Shown piece after piece: positions 37,260 through 46,840 of a stretch of DNA of 64,000 bases. The number at the start of each line of letters is the position of its first letter. Position 1 is the first letter of the stretch. A program made the translations under genes and the position numbers. Where the stretch lies: assembly GCF_014202495.1 (NCBI RefSeq), contig NZ_JACHHA010000003.1, positions 212,666 to 276,665 of the forward strand. The letters are read 5' to 3'. A model generated the notes under the pieces. The model saw nothing but the letters and a program-made list of their open reading frames with translations, did no database searches and was not told the DNA's origin. The stretch is from Cerasibacillus quisquiliarum (lineage in GTDB: Bacteria; Bacillota; Bacilli; Bacillales; Amphibacillaceae).

Positions 37260-38789
37260 ATGACATACGTCGACGTATTACAAGAACGTATTAAACAGAT
37301 AAAAAAAGGCGGAAAAGAAAAATATCATCAACGCAATGCCGAAAAAGGGAAGCTTTTTGCAAGAAAGCGACTCGAACTTTTATTTGATGATGGTGTCGAT
37401 GTGGAAGATGCCTTTTTTGCTAACTGTATGGATGATGAATTACCATCTGATGGTGTTGTAACTGGAATTGGGAAAGTGAATGGTCAAGATGTTTGTGTCA
37501 TGGCAAATGATTCAACAGTAAAAGCAGGTTCATGGGGGAAAAGAACGGTCGAAAAAATACTCCGCATTCAAGAAACGGCGATGAAATTAGAAATACCTAT
37601 GCTTTATCTTGTTGACTCAGCTGGTGCTCGTATTACAGATCAAATTGAAATGTTTCCAGGCCGAAGAGGTGCAGGTCGAATTTTTCATAATCAAATAAAA
37701 ATGTCTGGTCGTGTGCCACAAGTTTGTTTATTATTTGGTCCATCTGCAGCTGGGGGTGCATATATTCCAGCTTTCTGTGATATCGTCGTTATGGTTGAGG
37801 GTAACGCATCGATGTATCTTGGATCACCACGTATGGCCGAGAAGGTTATCGGTGAAAAAGTAACGTTAGAAGAAATGGGAGGTGCAAGAATGCATTGTAC
37901 AGTTTCAGGCTGTGGTGATGTATTAGCGAAAACAGAAGAAGAAGCAATTGACTATGCGCGGAAATATTTAACCTATTTCCCTGCTAATTTTCGCCATAAA
38001 CCACCTGTCCTTGAAGGAAAAGCGATCAAGGAAATGGAAAAATCGATTACTGATATTATTCCTGTCAATCAGAATGCACCATTCAATATGTATCATTTAA
38101 TCGACAAGTTAATTGATGAAGACAGTTTCTTAGAAATCAAGAAACGTTTTGCTCCAGAATTAATTACTGGTCTGGCACGATTAAATGGGCAAACGATTGG
38201 TATTATCGCTAATCAACCACGCGTAAAGGGTGGGGTTCTTTTTCCAGATTCCGCAGATAAATCAGCGAAATTTGTTCAGCTATGCGACGCATTTAACATT
38301 CCTTTACTATTTTTAGTCGATGTCCCTGGCTTCATGATTGGTACACAAGTAGAACGACAAGGTATCATTCGTCACGGTGCAAAAATGTTAGCAACAATGA
38401 GTGAAGCAACTGTGCCTAAAATTTCCGTCATTGTTAGAAAAGCATACGGTGCTGGTCTATACGCGATGGCTGGACCTGCCTTTGAGCCAGACGCTTGTTT
38501 GGCTCTACCGACTGCACAAATTGCTGTTATGGGTCCAGAGGCAGCTGTTAATGCTGTTTATGCAAATAAAATTGCGGAGTTACCTGAAGAAGAGCGGAGT
38601 GAATTTGTGAAAGAAAAACAAGAAGAATACCGAAACGATATTGATATATATCGTCTTGCTAGTGATATGGTTGTTGACGCTGTTGTTGATCCGAATCATT
38701 TGAGAGAGGAATTGATTAAACGTTATCGCGTATATCATCATAAAAACGTTACCTTTACAGAACGAAAACACGGTGTTTATCCAGTTTGA
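37260..38789 (+). CDS. Acyl-CoA carboxylase carboxyltransferase subunit
   Basis: A 509-residue carboxyltransferase with both halves of the crotonase-like fold: GRIFHNQIKMSGRVPQ, FGPSAAGGAYIPAFCD and, in the second half, LVDVPGFMIGTQVERQGIIRHGAKM and RKAYGAGLYAM. It moves the carboxyl group from biotin to the acyl-CoA. YngE-like, and probably methylcrotonyl-CoA or propionyl-CoA specific. It ends the operon; HMG-CoA lyase (yngG) and acyl-CoA ligase (yngI), present in the B. subtilis cluster, are not here. Confidence 0.92.
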   Translation: MTYVDVLQERIKQIKKGGKEKYHQRNAEKGKLFARKRLELLFDDGVDVEDAFFANCMDDELPSDGVVTGIGKVNGQDVCVMANDSTVKAGSWGKRTVEKILRIQETAMKLEIPMLYLVDSAGARITDQIEMFPGRRGAGRIFHNQIKMSGRVPQVCLLFGPSAAGGAYIPAFCDIVVMVEGNASMYLGSPRMAEKVIGEKVTLEEMGGARMHCTVSGCGDVLAKTEEEAIDYARKYLTYFPANFRHKPPVLEGKAIKEMEKSITDIIPVNQNAPFNMYHLIDKLIDEDSFLEIKKRFAPELITGLARLNGQTIGIIANQPRVKGGVLFPDSADKSAKFVQLCDAFNIPLLFLVDVPGFMIGTQVERQGIIRHGAKMLATMSEATVPKISVIVRKAYGAGLYAMAGPAFEPDACLALPTAQIAVMGPEAAVNAVYANKIAELPEEERSEFVKEKQEEYRNDIDIYRLASDMVVDAVVDPNHLREELIKRYRVYHHKNVTFTERKHGVYPV

Positions 38790-38794
38790 TTAAA

Positions 38795-38828
38795 AGACCG
38801 CCTCGAAAGAAAAAAGGGGCGGTTTTTC
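38795..38828 (+). terminator. Terminator after the carboxylase operon
   Basis: ACCGCC/GGCGGT stem (38797-38802 with 38818-38823) followed by TTTTTCGTTT. Confidence 0.85.
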
Positions 38829-38949
38829 GTTTATCTATTGTAAAAAATAATAATTTCAACAAAATAAGACAACTTAATACAAATATTACTCATTTAATGA
38901 TACATTGAGATTGTTAAAGTTGTTTTTAGATTGGATTTAAGGGGGAATT

Positions 38950-39423
38950 ATGATGGATGATCGAACATTTCGAGATACAATGGGGAAATTTGCAACTGGA
39001 ATAACTGTTGTGACGATGAAAGATGATACAGGTGAAATTTCAGGCATGACTGTTAATGCATTTATGTCAGTCTCTTTACAACCGAAATTAATCGCCATTT
39101 CGATTGGTGAGAATGCAAGTTTATTCAAGCAATTTGTTAAATCAAAGCAAATTGGTATCAGTGTTTTAAGTGAAGAACAAAAAAATTATTCGATGATATT
39201 CTCAAGACAAAAAGAGAAAGATTGCGATATTCCATATATTGATTTAGCCGGAGCTCCTGTCATTAAAGATGCTTTAGCGACAATTAGCTGCCAAATAACT
39301 GATTCATTTAAAGCGGGAGACCATACGATATTTATTGCTGAAGTGATTGACTTAGCAAAAAGGGAAGGACAGCCTCTTTTATATTTCGGTGGAGATTACC
39401 GAACAATTAATAAAAATGATTAA
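38950..39423 (+). CDS. Flavin reductase-like protein
   Basis: A 157-residue flavin reductase domain: FRDTMGKFATGITVVTMKDD, GMTVNAFMSVSLQPKLIAISI and the GDHTIFIAEVID segment. Such proteins reduce FMN/FAD with NAD(P)H, usually feeding a two-component monooxygenase. No monooxygenase gene is adjacent, so the partner is unknown. The ATG at 38950 or 38953 follows GGGGG. It stands alone. Confidence 0.88.
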   Translation: MMDDRTFRDTMGKFATGITVVTMKDDTGEISGMTVNAFMSVSLQPKLIAISIGENASLFKQFVKSKQIGISVLSEEQKNYSMIFSRQKEKDCDIPYIDLAGAPVIKDALATISCQITDSFKAGDHTIFIAEVIDLAKREGQPLLYFGGDYRTINKND

Positions 39424-39429
39424 ACGAAT

Positions 39430-39463
39430 GATCCCCGATTCTTTAATAAATGGGGATTTTTAT
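39430..39463 (+). terminator. Terminator after the flavin reductase
   Basis: ATCCCC/GGGGAT stem with a long loop, followed by TTTTA. Confidence 0.75.
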
Positions 39464-39562
39464 GTTAAATAGTACAAATCTCTATAACATTAATATAGTA
39501 GATAACGCGTTTAAGTTTACGTATAATGAGGATTAGTATATTGAAAGAAAGGATTGTGTATC

Positions 39563-42500
39563 TTGACATTAACGATGATGCATAAAACAAATATTAATCA
39601 ATCACATCTACTAGCATTATACCAAACGATGCATGAACATGATGATCATATCCAAGCGAATAAGCTTGTTGATTTATATAAAAAGCAAATGGATAAAGAA
39701 CTTATTATTAGCTTTTCTGGACATTTTTCTGCTGGAAAATCATCGATGATCAATGCTTTATTAGGTAGAGACATATTACCAAATAGTCCGATACCAACAA
39801 GTGCTAATATCGTCAAACTAACCTCAGGTGAAGGATACGTTCGTGTCTACTTTAAGCATGATGCACCTATTCAATATAATGAACCGTACGATATTGAAGC
39901 AGTAAAAGATTTCTGTATGAATAAAGATACAATTAAACGGCTTGACATTAGCACATCAACCGATGTCATTCCAGATCAATGTGCAATTGTTGATACACCA
40001 GGTATTGATGCGGCAGATGATGCCGACCGAATCATGACTGAATCATCTTTACATGTTGTCGATATTCTCTTTTATGTGATGGATTATAATCATGTTCAAT
40101 CAGAAGTTAATTTACAGTTCCTTAAAAAAATGGAACAGATGAAGATTCCTTATTATGTCATTATTAATCAGATTGATAAACATGATGAAAAAGAATTACC
40201 CTTTTCGATTTTTCAGCAAAAAGTTGAACAAACGTTTTCACATTGGGGATTAACACCTGAGGATATTTATTATTCGTCTTTATATGATTTTACTTTATCT
40301 ACAAATCAATTTACTCATATCAAAAATAAAATTAAAGACTTGTTTGTACAAGGATACCGTACACATTCGCGACTAGATGAAGCTGTTCAACAAATCATTG
40401 ATGACCATAAGGAATTTTTAAAAGATCAAGCTGAAGAAGCAATCTTACAAATTGGTCATATAGATGAGTCAACTGTTGATATCGAACAAAAATTAGAAAA
40501 TGTCGAAATACAATTACAAACATTAGAAGAAAATCTTTTAAACTTTAAACAATCATTTCAAAACCAAGTTAATCAAACGTTAAAAAATGCTTATATGATG
40601 CCGCGTGATATAAGGGATTTAGCAAAATTATTTTTAGAGTCACAACAAAAAGATTTTAAAATTGGTTTTTTTGGTGCGAAAAAGAAAACTGAGATTGAGA
40701 AGAAACGCCGGTTAGAACAATTTTTAACAGCTTTACAAAAATCTGTAGAATCGAATGTCCAGTGGATTTTACGTGATAAATTACTCACATTGCTTAAAGA
40801 AAATGAATTAAATGACCATCAGTTGATGACACACATTCAACAACTAACTGTTACTTTAACAAAAGCAGATATTATTGACTCGATTCATCCAGGTGCACAA
40901 TTAAACGGCCAATACGTTTTAAATTATACAGAAAATATTAGTCAAGAAATTAAACGAACATTTAAAAGTAAAACCAATGACTTATTATCACAGATTTTAG
41001 CATTCTATGAAGATAAAACAAATGATCAACGCACTCAATTGATAAAGGAAAGAGAGAAACTCATTCTCATCAAACAACAAGCGATAAAAAAAGAATCTAT
41101 ATCTGAATCAACTGACGATGCATTTGAAAAGATTAATAGTCAGTTACAATCACCTCAATTTACGAAAGATACAAAGGCTGTAGTAGAAAAAATGATTGTA
41201 AAGCGTAATCAAGTCGTTATTGAAACGTTAAAAAGTAAAAATCTAACAGAAAAAAGAACCGTTGAAATTCGAAGCGGTGAAGAAGAAGTTGATAATGGCT
41301 CATATACGATTGACTATATCATGCCTTACGTTAAACAAACTTTAGAAACTGTTAAAGATATTCATGGTGTTGAACAAATTGTTGCTGATATTCGTCGTAA
41401 AAGGGAAAGGTTAGAGAATAGGGAATTGACAATTGCTCTATTTGGTGCATTTAGCGCAGGGAAATCATCACTTATAAATGCCTTAATTGGAAAAGATTTA
41501 ATGCCATCGTCACCAAATCCGACAACTGCTGTCATTAATCGTATTAATCCAGTTACACAAGACGTTGCCCATGAAACAGGAATTGTTCATTTAAAAGATG
41601 AAACATGGTTATATCATGATTTATTCGAAATCGTCAAGCGCTTCTCTCCACCAAATACGGATCAATTTGCTGAATTGCTATCTTGGGCTAAAAATGAAGA
41701 GATTTATAAAAAAAATGCATTAAATAAAATGTATCAAGCTTACTTAGTCGCTTTAATTGATGGATATGACGACATGAAAGAAATAATAGGTAAAAAGCTT
41801 ACCATTACGATTAATGAATTTAAAGATTATGCAGTAGACGAGAAAAAAGCGGCATATGTAAAGGCGATTGATTTATTTTATGATTGTGAAATGACAAGAC
41901 AAGGCATTACTTTAGTTGATACACCTGGGGCAGATTCTATGAACGCACGACACACTGATGTTTCATTTGATTATATTAAGTATGCGGATGCGATTTTGTA
42001 TGTAACTTATTATAATCACGCTTTATCACGTGCGGATAAAGACTTTCTTATGCAACTAGGTCGTGTTAAAGAGTCGTTTGAAAGGGATAAAATGTTTTTT
42101 GTCGTGAATGCTAGTGATTTAGCAAAAGATGAAGATGAATTAACACTTGTTCTTGACTATGTAAATGATCAGCTAATTCAATTAGGTGTTCGCTTTCCAA
42201 GAATTTATCCTATTTCTAGTAAACAATCATTACAGGATAAAATGAAAGGTTTAACGTTAAATAAGCAAATGAGCCATTTTGAGCATGATTTTTATCAGTT
42301 TATTAATGAAGATTTGTCTTCGATTATGATTGAATCATTAATTTACGATATAAACCGAATTGAACAATCAATCCAAGCATATATACACACATTACAACTT
42401 GATGAAACTGAAAAAGAGAGATTTAAAGAAAAGCTTAACAATTCACAAAAACAAATTATAACTTTTTTAAATGAATTTGATACGACAACGTATAAAGAGC

Positions 42501-43201
42501 AGATTCGTGATAGAGTTGATAAACAGCTTTACTATTTACGTGAACGGATGGCTATTCGTTTCCATGATATGTTTAAAGATTATTTTAACCCTACGACGAT
42601 TACAAAGTCTGGTAAAGATGGTATGCGTCAATTGAAACAATGTACAGAACAATTGTTAGATTATGTAGGCTATGAACTATTACAGGAAGTGCGTGCAGTC
42701 GGTTTACGTGTTGAGAAAACATTAAATGACTTAATCGTTGAAGTCGATCAAAAAATGAAATCAAAGATACGGTCAATTGATCAATCGTTAACAATGAGTG
42801 AATTAGAAATTGGTGATTTTGAAACGCCAATATTTCAACAAGCATTTAATGATTTATCATTGTCACGTTTTAAAAAGGTGTTAGCTCGATATCGCGGGAC
42901 AAAAGCTTTTTTTGTTGACAATGAAAGGGAACAAATGCGTGACAGTATGTTCACTATTATAGAACCAGAAATAGAAGCTTATACGGCATTAATCAAACAA
43001 ATAATGGCGACATCTTATGAAGAGCAGTGGCTTAATGTATTAGATACGGTGAAAGAAAAAATGAAAGATGAAGTCCATTTATATATTAAGCAACAGCTTG
43101 AAGTCATGGAAGATACAAATGATTTACCAATCTATATTGATGTGTCTGAACGAATGACACAAATTTTACGAAGCATTGATCAAAAGGAGAAAAAACAATG
43201 A
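39563..43201 (+). CDS. dynA: Double dynamin-like GTPase DynA
   Basis: About 1212 residues holding two dynamin GTPase units in tandem. The first has GHFSAGKSSMINALLG (about residue 52), DTPGIDAADD and NQIDKHD; the second has GAFSAGKSSLINALIG, DTPGADSMNARHTD and NASDLAKD. Long coiled-coil-like helices follow each. B. subtilis DynA (YpbR, 1193 residues) fuses membranes and protects them from phage and antibiotic stress. I choose TTG at 39563 because AAAGGA is 9 bases upstream; an in-frame TTG at 39554 and ATG at 39575 are alternatives. It overlaps the exonuclease gene by 4 bases. Confidence 0.93.
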   Translation: MTLTMMHKTNINQSHLLALYQTMHEHDDHIQANKLVDLYKKQMDKELIISFSGHFSAGKSSMINALLGRDILPNSPIPTSANIVKLTSGEGYVRVYFKHDAPIQYNEPYDIEAVKDFCMNKDTIKRLDISTSTDVIPDQCAIVDTPGIDAADDADRIMTESSLHVVDILFYVMDYNHVQSEVNLQFLKKMEQMKIPYYVIINQIDKHDEKELPFSIFQQKVEQTFSHWGLTPEDIYYSSLYDFTLSTNQFTHIKNKIKDLFVQGYRTHSRLDEAVQQIIDDHKEFLKDQAEEAILQIGHIDESTVDIEQKLENVEIQLQTLEENLLNFKQSFQNQVNQTLKNAYMMPRDIRDLAKLFLESQQKDFKIGFFGAKKKTEIEKKRRLEQFLTALQKSVESNVQWILRDKLLTLLKENELNDHQLMTHIQQLTVTLTKADIIDSIHPGAQLNGQYVLNYTENISQEIKRTFKSKTNDLLSQILAFYEDKTNDQRTQLIKEREKLILIKQQAIKKESISESTDDAFEKINSQLQSPQFTKDTKAVVEKMIVKRNQVVIETLKSKNLTEKRTVEIRSGEEEVDNGSYTIDYIMPYVKQTLETVKDIHGVEQIVADIRRKRERLENRELTIALFGAFSAGKSSLINALIGKDLMPSSPNPTTAVINRINPVTQDVAHETGIVHLKDETWLYHDLFEIVKRFSPPNTDQFAELLSWAKNEEIYKKNALNKMYQAYLVALIDGYDDMKEIIGKKLTITINEFKDYAVDEKKAAYVKAIDLFYDCEMTRQGITLVDTPGADSMNARHTDVSFDYIKYADAILYVTYYNHALSRADKDFLMQLGRVKESFERDKMFFVVNASDLAKDEDELTLVLDYVNDQLIQLGVRFPRIYPISSKQSLQDKMKGLTLNKQMSHFEHDFYQFINEDLSSIMIESLIYDINRIEQSIQAYIHTLQLDETEKERFKEKLNNSQKQIITFLNEFDTTTYKEQIRDRVDKQLYYLRERMAIRFHDMFKDYFNPTTITKSGKDGMRQLKQCTEQLLDYVGYELLQEVRAVGLRVEKTLNDLIVEVDQKMKSKIRSIDQSLTMSELEIGDFETPIFQQAFNDLSLSRFKKVLARYRGTKAFFVDNEREQMRDSMFTIIEPEIEAYTALIKQIMATSYEEQWLNVLDTVKEKMKDEVHLYIKQQLEVMEDTNDLPIYIDVSERMTQILRSIDQKEKKQ

Positions 43202-44061
43202 CGAAACAACAATTAATGCTCGTTGATGGCATGGCGCTTTTGTTTCGTGGTTATTATGCGACGAGTTATCGTGGAAATTTCATGAAAACTGCTGAAGGTA
43301 TGCCAACAAACGGTGTTTATCAATTTCTACGATATTTTTTAAATGCGATTGAAACATTTCAACCATCTCATGTCATTTGCTGCTGGGATATGGGGGCTAA
43401 AACATTTCGGAATGACATTTATAAAGATTATAAAGCAAATAGAAGTGCGCCTCCTGAAGAACTCGTACCACAGTTTGACCTCGTTAAAGAAGTGGTATCT
43501 TTGTTTGATGTCCCGAATATTGGTTTGAAAAACTATGAGGCAGATGATTGTATTGGAACACTTGCTAAACAATATCGAACGGAATATGATGTGCTTATTT
43601 TGACTGGAGATCGTGATATTCTGCAACTTATACATGATTCAGTTCAAGTGGCCATTATGAAAAAAGGGCAAGGAAATTATGACATTTATCATAAGGACAA
43701 CTTTTATGATAAAGTCGGTCTATACCCACATCAGATTATTGATGCAAAAGGCTTAATGGGTGATTCAGCTGATAATTATCCGGGTGTTAAAGGTATTGGA
43801 GAAAAAACGGCAATTAAATTATTGAATGAATATAAAACGATTGATAATCTTTTAAATCATTTTGCTGATCTATCAACTTCGATGCAAAAAAGAATCAAAA
43901 CCGATATAGATATGTTACATTTGTCAAGGCAATTAGCTGAAATTCAATGTGACTTACCACTTACATGTGATATTTCACATGCTGAATGGACATACGATCG
44001 AACCAAAGTAGCTTCTGCCTTTGAAAAGCTTAACTTTCACCGTTTAATCGATATGATCTAA
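43198..44061 (+). CDS. ypcP: 5'-3' exonuclease (YpcP/ExoR family)
   Basis: A 287-residue FEN/PolI-type nuclease without polymerase: LVDGMALLFRGYYAT, NYEADDCIGTLA, LTGDRDILQL and the helix-hairpin-helix VKGIGEKTAIKLL. The acidic metal-binding residues are present. YpcP acts with RNase H and Pol I in removing RNA primers and flaps. The start overlaps the dynA stop (ATGA), as in B. subtilis. Confidence 0.94.
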   Translation: MTKQQLMLVDGMALLFRGYYATSYRGNFMKTAEGMPTNGVYQFLRYFLNAIETFQPSHVICCWDMGAKTFRNDIYKDYKANRSAPPEELVPQFDLVKEVVSLFDVPNIGLKNYEADDCIGTLAKQYRTEYDVLILTGDRDILQLIHDSVQVAIMKKGQGNYDIYHKDNFYDKVGLYPHQIIDAKGLMGDSADNYPGVKGIGEKTAIKLLNEYKTIDNLLNHFADLSTSMQKRIKTDIDMLHLSRQLAEIQCDLPLTCDISHAEWTYDRTKVASAFEKLNFHRLIDMI

Positions 44062-44069
44062 TAATAAAC

Positions 44070-44112
44070 TAGACCGATATGTTTTATTACGATATAATAC
44101 CTATAGAGGTAT
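44070..44112 (+). promoter_or_regulatory. Promoter and CstR-type operator
   Basis: TAGACC (44070-44075) and TATAAT (44093-44098) are 17 bases apart. ATACC (44097-44101) and GGTAT (44108-44112) form an inverted repeat that overlaps the -10 and the start site. This ATACC-N6-GGTAT form resembles CsoR/CstR operators. The ribosome site and gene follow at once, so autoregulation is likely. Confidence 0.7.
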
Positions 44113-44128
44113 AAAGGAGGAAGACGAC

Positions 44129-44389
44129 ATGGAGTATACACCACAAGTGAAAAATCGTTTAAAACGAGTGGAAGGTCAAGTTCGCGGTGTACTTCGTATG
44201 ATGGAAGAAGAAAAAGAATGTAAAGATGTTATTAGCCAACTTTCAGCAGCTCGTTCAGCGATTGATCGTGCAATGGCTTTAATCGTTGCGGAAAATTTGC
44301 AAGTTTGCGTTAAAGAAAAGTATGAAAAAGGCGAAGAGACATCTGACGCAGTTAATGAAGCAATTCAATTACTCGTTAAAAGTCGATAA
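44129..44389 (+). CDS. CsoR-family thiol sensor, CstR-like
   Basis: An 86-residue all-helical repressor of the DUF156/CsoR family. Cys31 and Cys60 are kept, but the copper-binding His of CsoR four residues before the second Cys is Asn56 (AENLQVCV). This pattern is that of CstR, which responds to persulfides, not copper. CsoR-type proteins form tetramers that leave DNA when the cysteines react. No sulfide-oxidation genes (cstA, cstB, sqr) are adjacent. AAGGAGG precedes the ATG. Confidence 0.9.
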   Translation: MEYTPQVKNRLKRVEGQVRGVLRMMEEEKECKDVISQLSAARSAIDRAMALIVAENLQVCVKEKYEKGEETSDAVNEAIQLLVKSR

Positions 44390-44398
44390 TTTATAGTT

Positions 44399-44425
44399 AA
44401 ACGGCCCTTAAATTGGGCCGTTTTT
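44399..44425. terminator. Bidirectional terminator between cstR-like gene and recombinase
   Basis: AACGGCCC/GGGCCGTT 8-bp stem around TTAAATT, with flanking A and T runs, at convergent 3' ends. Confidence 0.9.
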
Positions 44426-45563
44426 AAATATTTTTAATAACCGATGATTGTTTCCATGTATGTGCCACATGATTTTTTCTCCGTTGATACTTTTCTAAAT
44501 ATATCATCGTCGTATCGATTTTTTTATGACCTAACGCTTGCATAATTCGATAAATATCTGCACCTTGGTCAGCACTTATAATTGCAAAACCATGTCTTAA
44601 ACTATGTGGCGTAATCGAACGCTTTTCATCTTGAATAAACGGTAGATCTGCATTTTGTAAAGCATTAGATAAGTATTTGGATAAATATTTATATGAATAA
44701 GCATTATGTCTCGCTGTAACAAATATTGGTGATCGATCGTTTTTATCAACAACCGTATCTAGTCCACGACGCCTGCGAAAACGTTTAATAGCTGTAAATA
44801 CATTCGGAAAAATAAACAATTCTCGTCTCTCTTTTCCCTTTCCAATCACTTCTAACCAATAGCCTTCTGATTCATAAGTTAAATCACACATCCGCGCTTG
44901 AGCGATTTCTCTTATACGCGCCCCCGTTGTTAACAAGACAGCTAGAAAACCATAAATGATTGGGTGTGATTCGTAGTATGACAATAATTGTATCGCCTCA
45001 TCTGTATAAAGATCACGATTAGGACGATCCCGCATATGCACTTGTGCACTCTTAAATGTCTGATGAAGAGGATCCCTTATATAGTCTCGATCATAAAGAA
45101 ATTTTAAAAATGCTTTAAATATGACTGTTTTACGTGAGATGGTCGCTACAGAATAAGTTTTTCCCCCTTTACCTAATGGAACGGACTTCAACCAATCTTG
45201 AAATTTACGGATGTGTTGTCGCTGAAGTTGTTTAAACACTGTATAAATGTCCAAAGATCTAGGTTCGTAGCCAATTTCTTTCCCCTGATGAATGAATAAA
45301 TGATAGATCCATAGCAGCTCACGAAAATACTCCCGCTTTGTATCTACTGTTCTATTTTTACGCTCATCCTGGTCCTTTTCTTCATGGACAAATAAATATA
45401 TCATTTCTAAATCATTAAAATGATTAAAGTTTTCCGTTTCATCAATGATATCTAACATATGAGAATAAAGTGATTTATCAAGCATTGAATCAACTATTTT
45501 AGAAATTTGTAAACTATTTAACTTATTTAATTGTGACGTTTTATTTAATGATAAATCTTTCAT
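44424..45563 (-). CDS. Tyrosine recombinase/integrase of unknown role
   Basis: A 379-residue phage-integrase family recombinase. Catalytic residues: Arg in TTGARIREIAQ (about 214-224), Lys in GKGKERRE, HxxR in HSLRHGF, His in LGHKKID and the nucleophile Tyr in TTMIYLEKY. The first 180 residues include an unusual acidic/helical region before a core-binding-like domain (SVATISRKTVIFKAFLKFLYDRDY). It is not XerC, XerD or CodV, which are shorter (about 300), and no phage genes, tRNA or integrase-type att sites adjoin it. A divergent HTH protein gene and an A+T-rich spacer suggest a paired system. Confidence 0.88.
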   Translation of the reverse strand: MKDLSLNKTSQLNKLNSLQISKIVDSMLDKSLYSHMLDIIDETENFNHFNDLEMIYLFVHEEKDQDERKNRTVDTKREYFRELLWIYHLFIHQGKEIGYEPRSLDIYTVFKQLQRQHIRKFQDWLKSVPLGKGGKTYSVATISRKTVIFKAFLKFLYDRDYIRDPLHQTFKSAQVHMRDRPNRDLYTDEAIQLLSYYESHPIIYGFLAVLLTTGARIREIAQARMCDLTYESEGYWLEVIGKGKERRELFIFPNVFTAIKRFRRRRGLDTVVDKNDRSPIFVTARHNAYSYKYLSKYLSNALQNADLPFIQDEKRSITPHSLRHGFAIISADQGADIYRIMQALGHKKIDTTMIYLEKYQRRKNHVAHTWKQSSVIKNI

Positions 45564-45699
45564 AATATGATGCTCCTTTTAATAGTTCACATAGATTTAC
45601 ATTTATATATATAAACTAACGAACATAATCATAGAATATAAGTTTACTATAGATTAATAATACTGATATAGTTACAGTTAATATAAATGTATTATAACA

Positions 45700-45734
45700 T
45701 AATAGGTGAAAAATAGTCTCTTTGTCACCTATTA
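45700..45734. repeat. 10-bp inverted repeat in the recombinase/HTH intergenic region
   Basis: TAATAGGTGA (45700-45709) and TCACCTATTA (45725-45734) are perfect inverted arms around 15 bases. The 45564-45857 spacer is very A+T-rich with TATATA tracts and has no gene. The repeat is not followed by a T-run and lies upstream of both genes, so it is more likely an operator or recombination site than a terminator. Confidence 0.75.
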
Positions 45735-45857
45735 CAATATATACATATATTTAATATATGTTAATTAATCAATGTATTTAATGATATAAGAACATACAAA
45801 TATATGCTATACTTAATATTATGTAGCATTATAGACAATGAAAGGTGAATCATATAT

Positions 45858-46820
45858 ATGAATGAAACATTACTAACGACGAAAGAAGTAGCTGATTATC
45901 TTAATGTATCGGTTCAAACGATTTATAAATATATAAGAGAAAAAAAGCTGGTACCTATATACGAAGATTCATGGCAAATTGATGAGACACATTTATTTAA
46001 AAGAGAAGATGTTATAGCACTAAAAGAAACACTTAAAAAACCTGGTTTAACGACAGGAGAAGTTGCGAAACAGTTACAAGTACATCCGACAACTGTATTC
46101 TCTTATATAAAACGAGGCGATTTACAAGCGGAAAAAAAACCTTATAAAGGAAGAGAGTTATATTTTATTACAGAAGAAGCATTAGAAAGATTTAAAGTAA
46201 AACATCCACTACAAAAAAAGAGAGAACAGAAACGTTTTTATAGTAAGCCATTACATGTATATTTATATCAAAAAGTATATCATCAACAAGATCGAGTTAT
46301 GGGACGCATTATGGAATTAAATGGTGATGGTGGTAAAGTATGGACAGAACAAGGTGAAATTTTCCCATTAAAAGAATTGAAAGAGAGAGGTTTTATCTTT
46401 CAAAGATATAAAGAAAGGCCATACATAACAAAGAAAGGATACGTATCATTCTCATTTAAAAAGCCATCACATATCGCTGCACCAGTATTTAATGTCATTG
46501 AGCTTTTTTACAGCAAATTAAGCTATCGCAATATGAAGTTAACAGAAACAGATGATGTCATTAATCTTGAAGTAAAACCATGTTTACTTGAAGACATCTA
46601 TGAAGATACACATGTTTATGAAATAAAATTATTAGAAAATCATATTAAAGACGGAATCATGGAAAAAAGACATAATGGCTTACTGATTGATAATAATTTA
46701 GAACTATTAACAGTCCACATATCAAAAGAAAAGAAACATAAATTAAAAAAATTAGCCCAAAAACAATATCTATCTCTAGAACAATATGTTTTAAAACTAA
46801 TAGAAGATCGATTAAATTAA
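45858..46820 (+). CDS. Protein with two excisionase-type HTH domains and an RHH-like tail
   Basis: A 320-residue protein not matched to a named family by me. Residues about 5-55 (TTKEVADYLNVSVQTIYKYIREKKL) and 66-118 (TTGEVAKQLQVHPTTVFSYIKRGDL) are two MerR/excisionase-like helix-turn-helix units. The middle (about 125-275) has no known motif but contains short repeats of aromatic-rich beta-like sequence. The end (VHISKEKKHKLKKLAQKQYLSLEQYVLKLIEDRL) looks like a ribbon-helix-helix. It is probably a DNA architectural or recombination-directing factor for the divergent recombinase. The ATG follows AAAGGTGA. Confidence 0.75.
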   Translation: MNETLLTTKEVADYLNVSVQTIYKYIREKKLVPIYEDSWQIDETHLFKREDVIALKETLKKPGLTTGEVAKQLQVHPTTVFSYIKRGDLQAEKKPYKGRELYFITEEALERFKVKHPLQKKREQKRFYSKPLHVYLYQKVYHQQDRVMGRIMELNGDGGKVWTEQGEIFPLKELKERGFIFQRYKERPYITKKGYVSFSFKKPSHIAAPVFNVIELFYSKLSYRNMKLTETDDVINLEVKPCLLEDIYEDTHVYEIKLLENHIKDGIMEKRHNGLLIDNNLELLTVHISKEKKHKLKKLAQKQYLSLEQYVLKLIEDRLN

Positions 46821-46840
46821 ATAAAATATGGAGCTTTTCC

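Noticed and set aside
44424..45563. Prophage integrase with attachment site
   Set aside because: No phage structural or lysis gene, no tRNA and no direct repeats were seen at the flanks; the neighbours are core genes.
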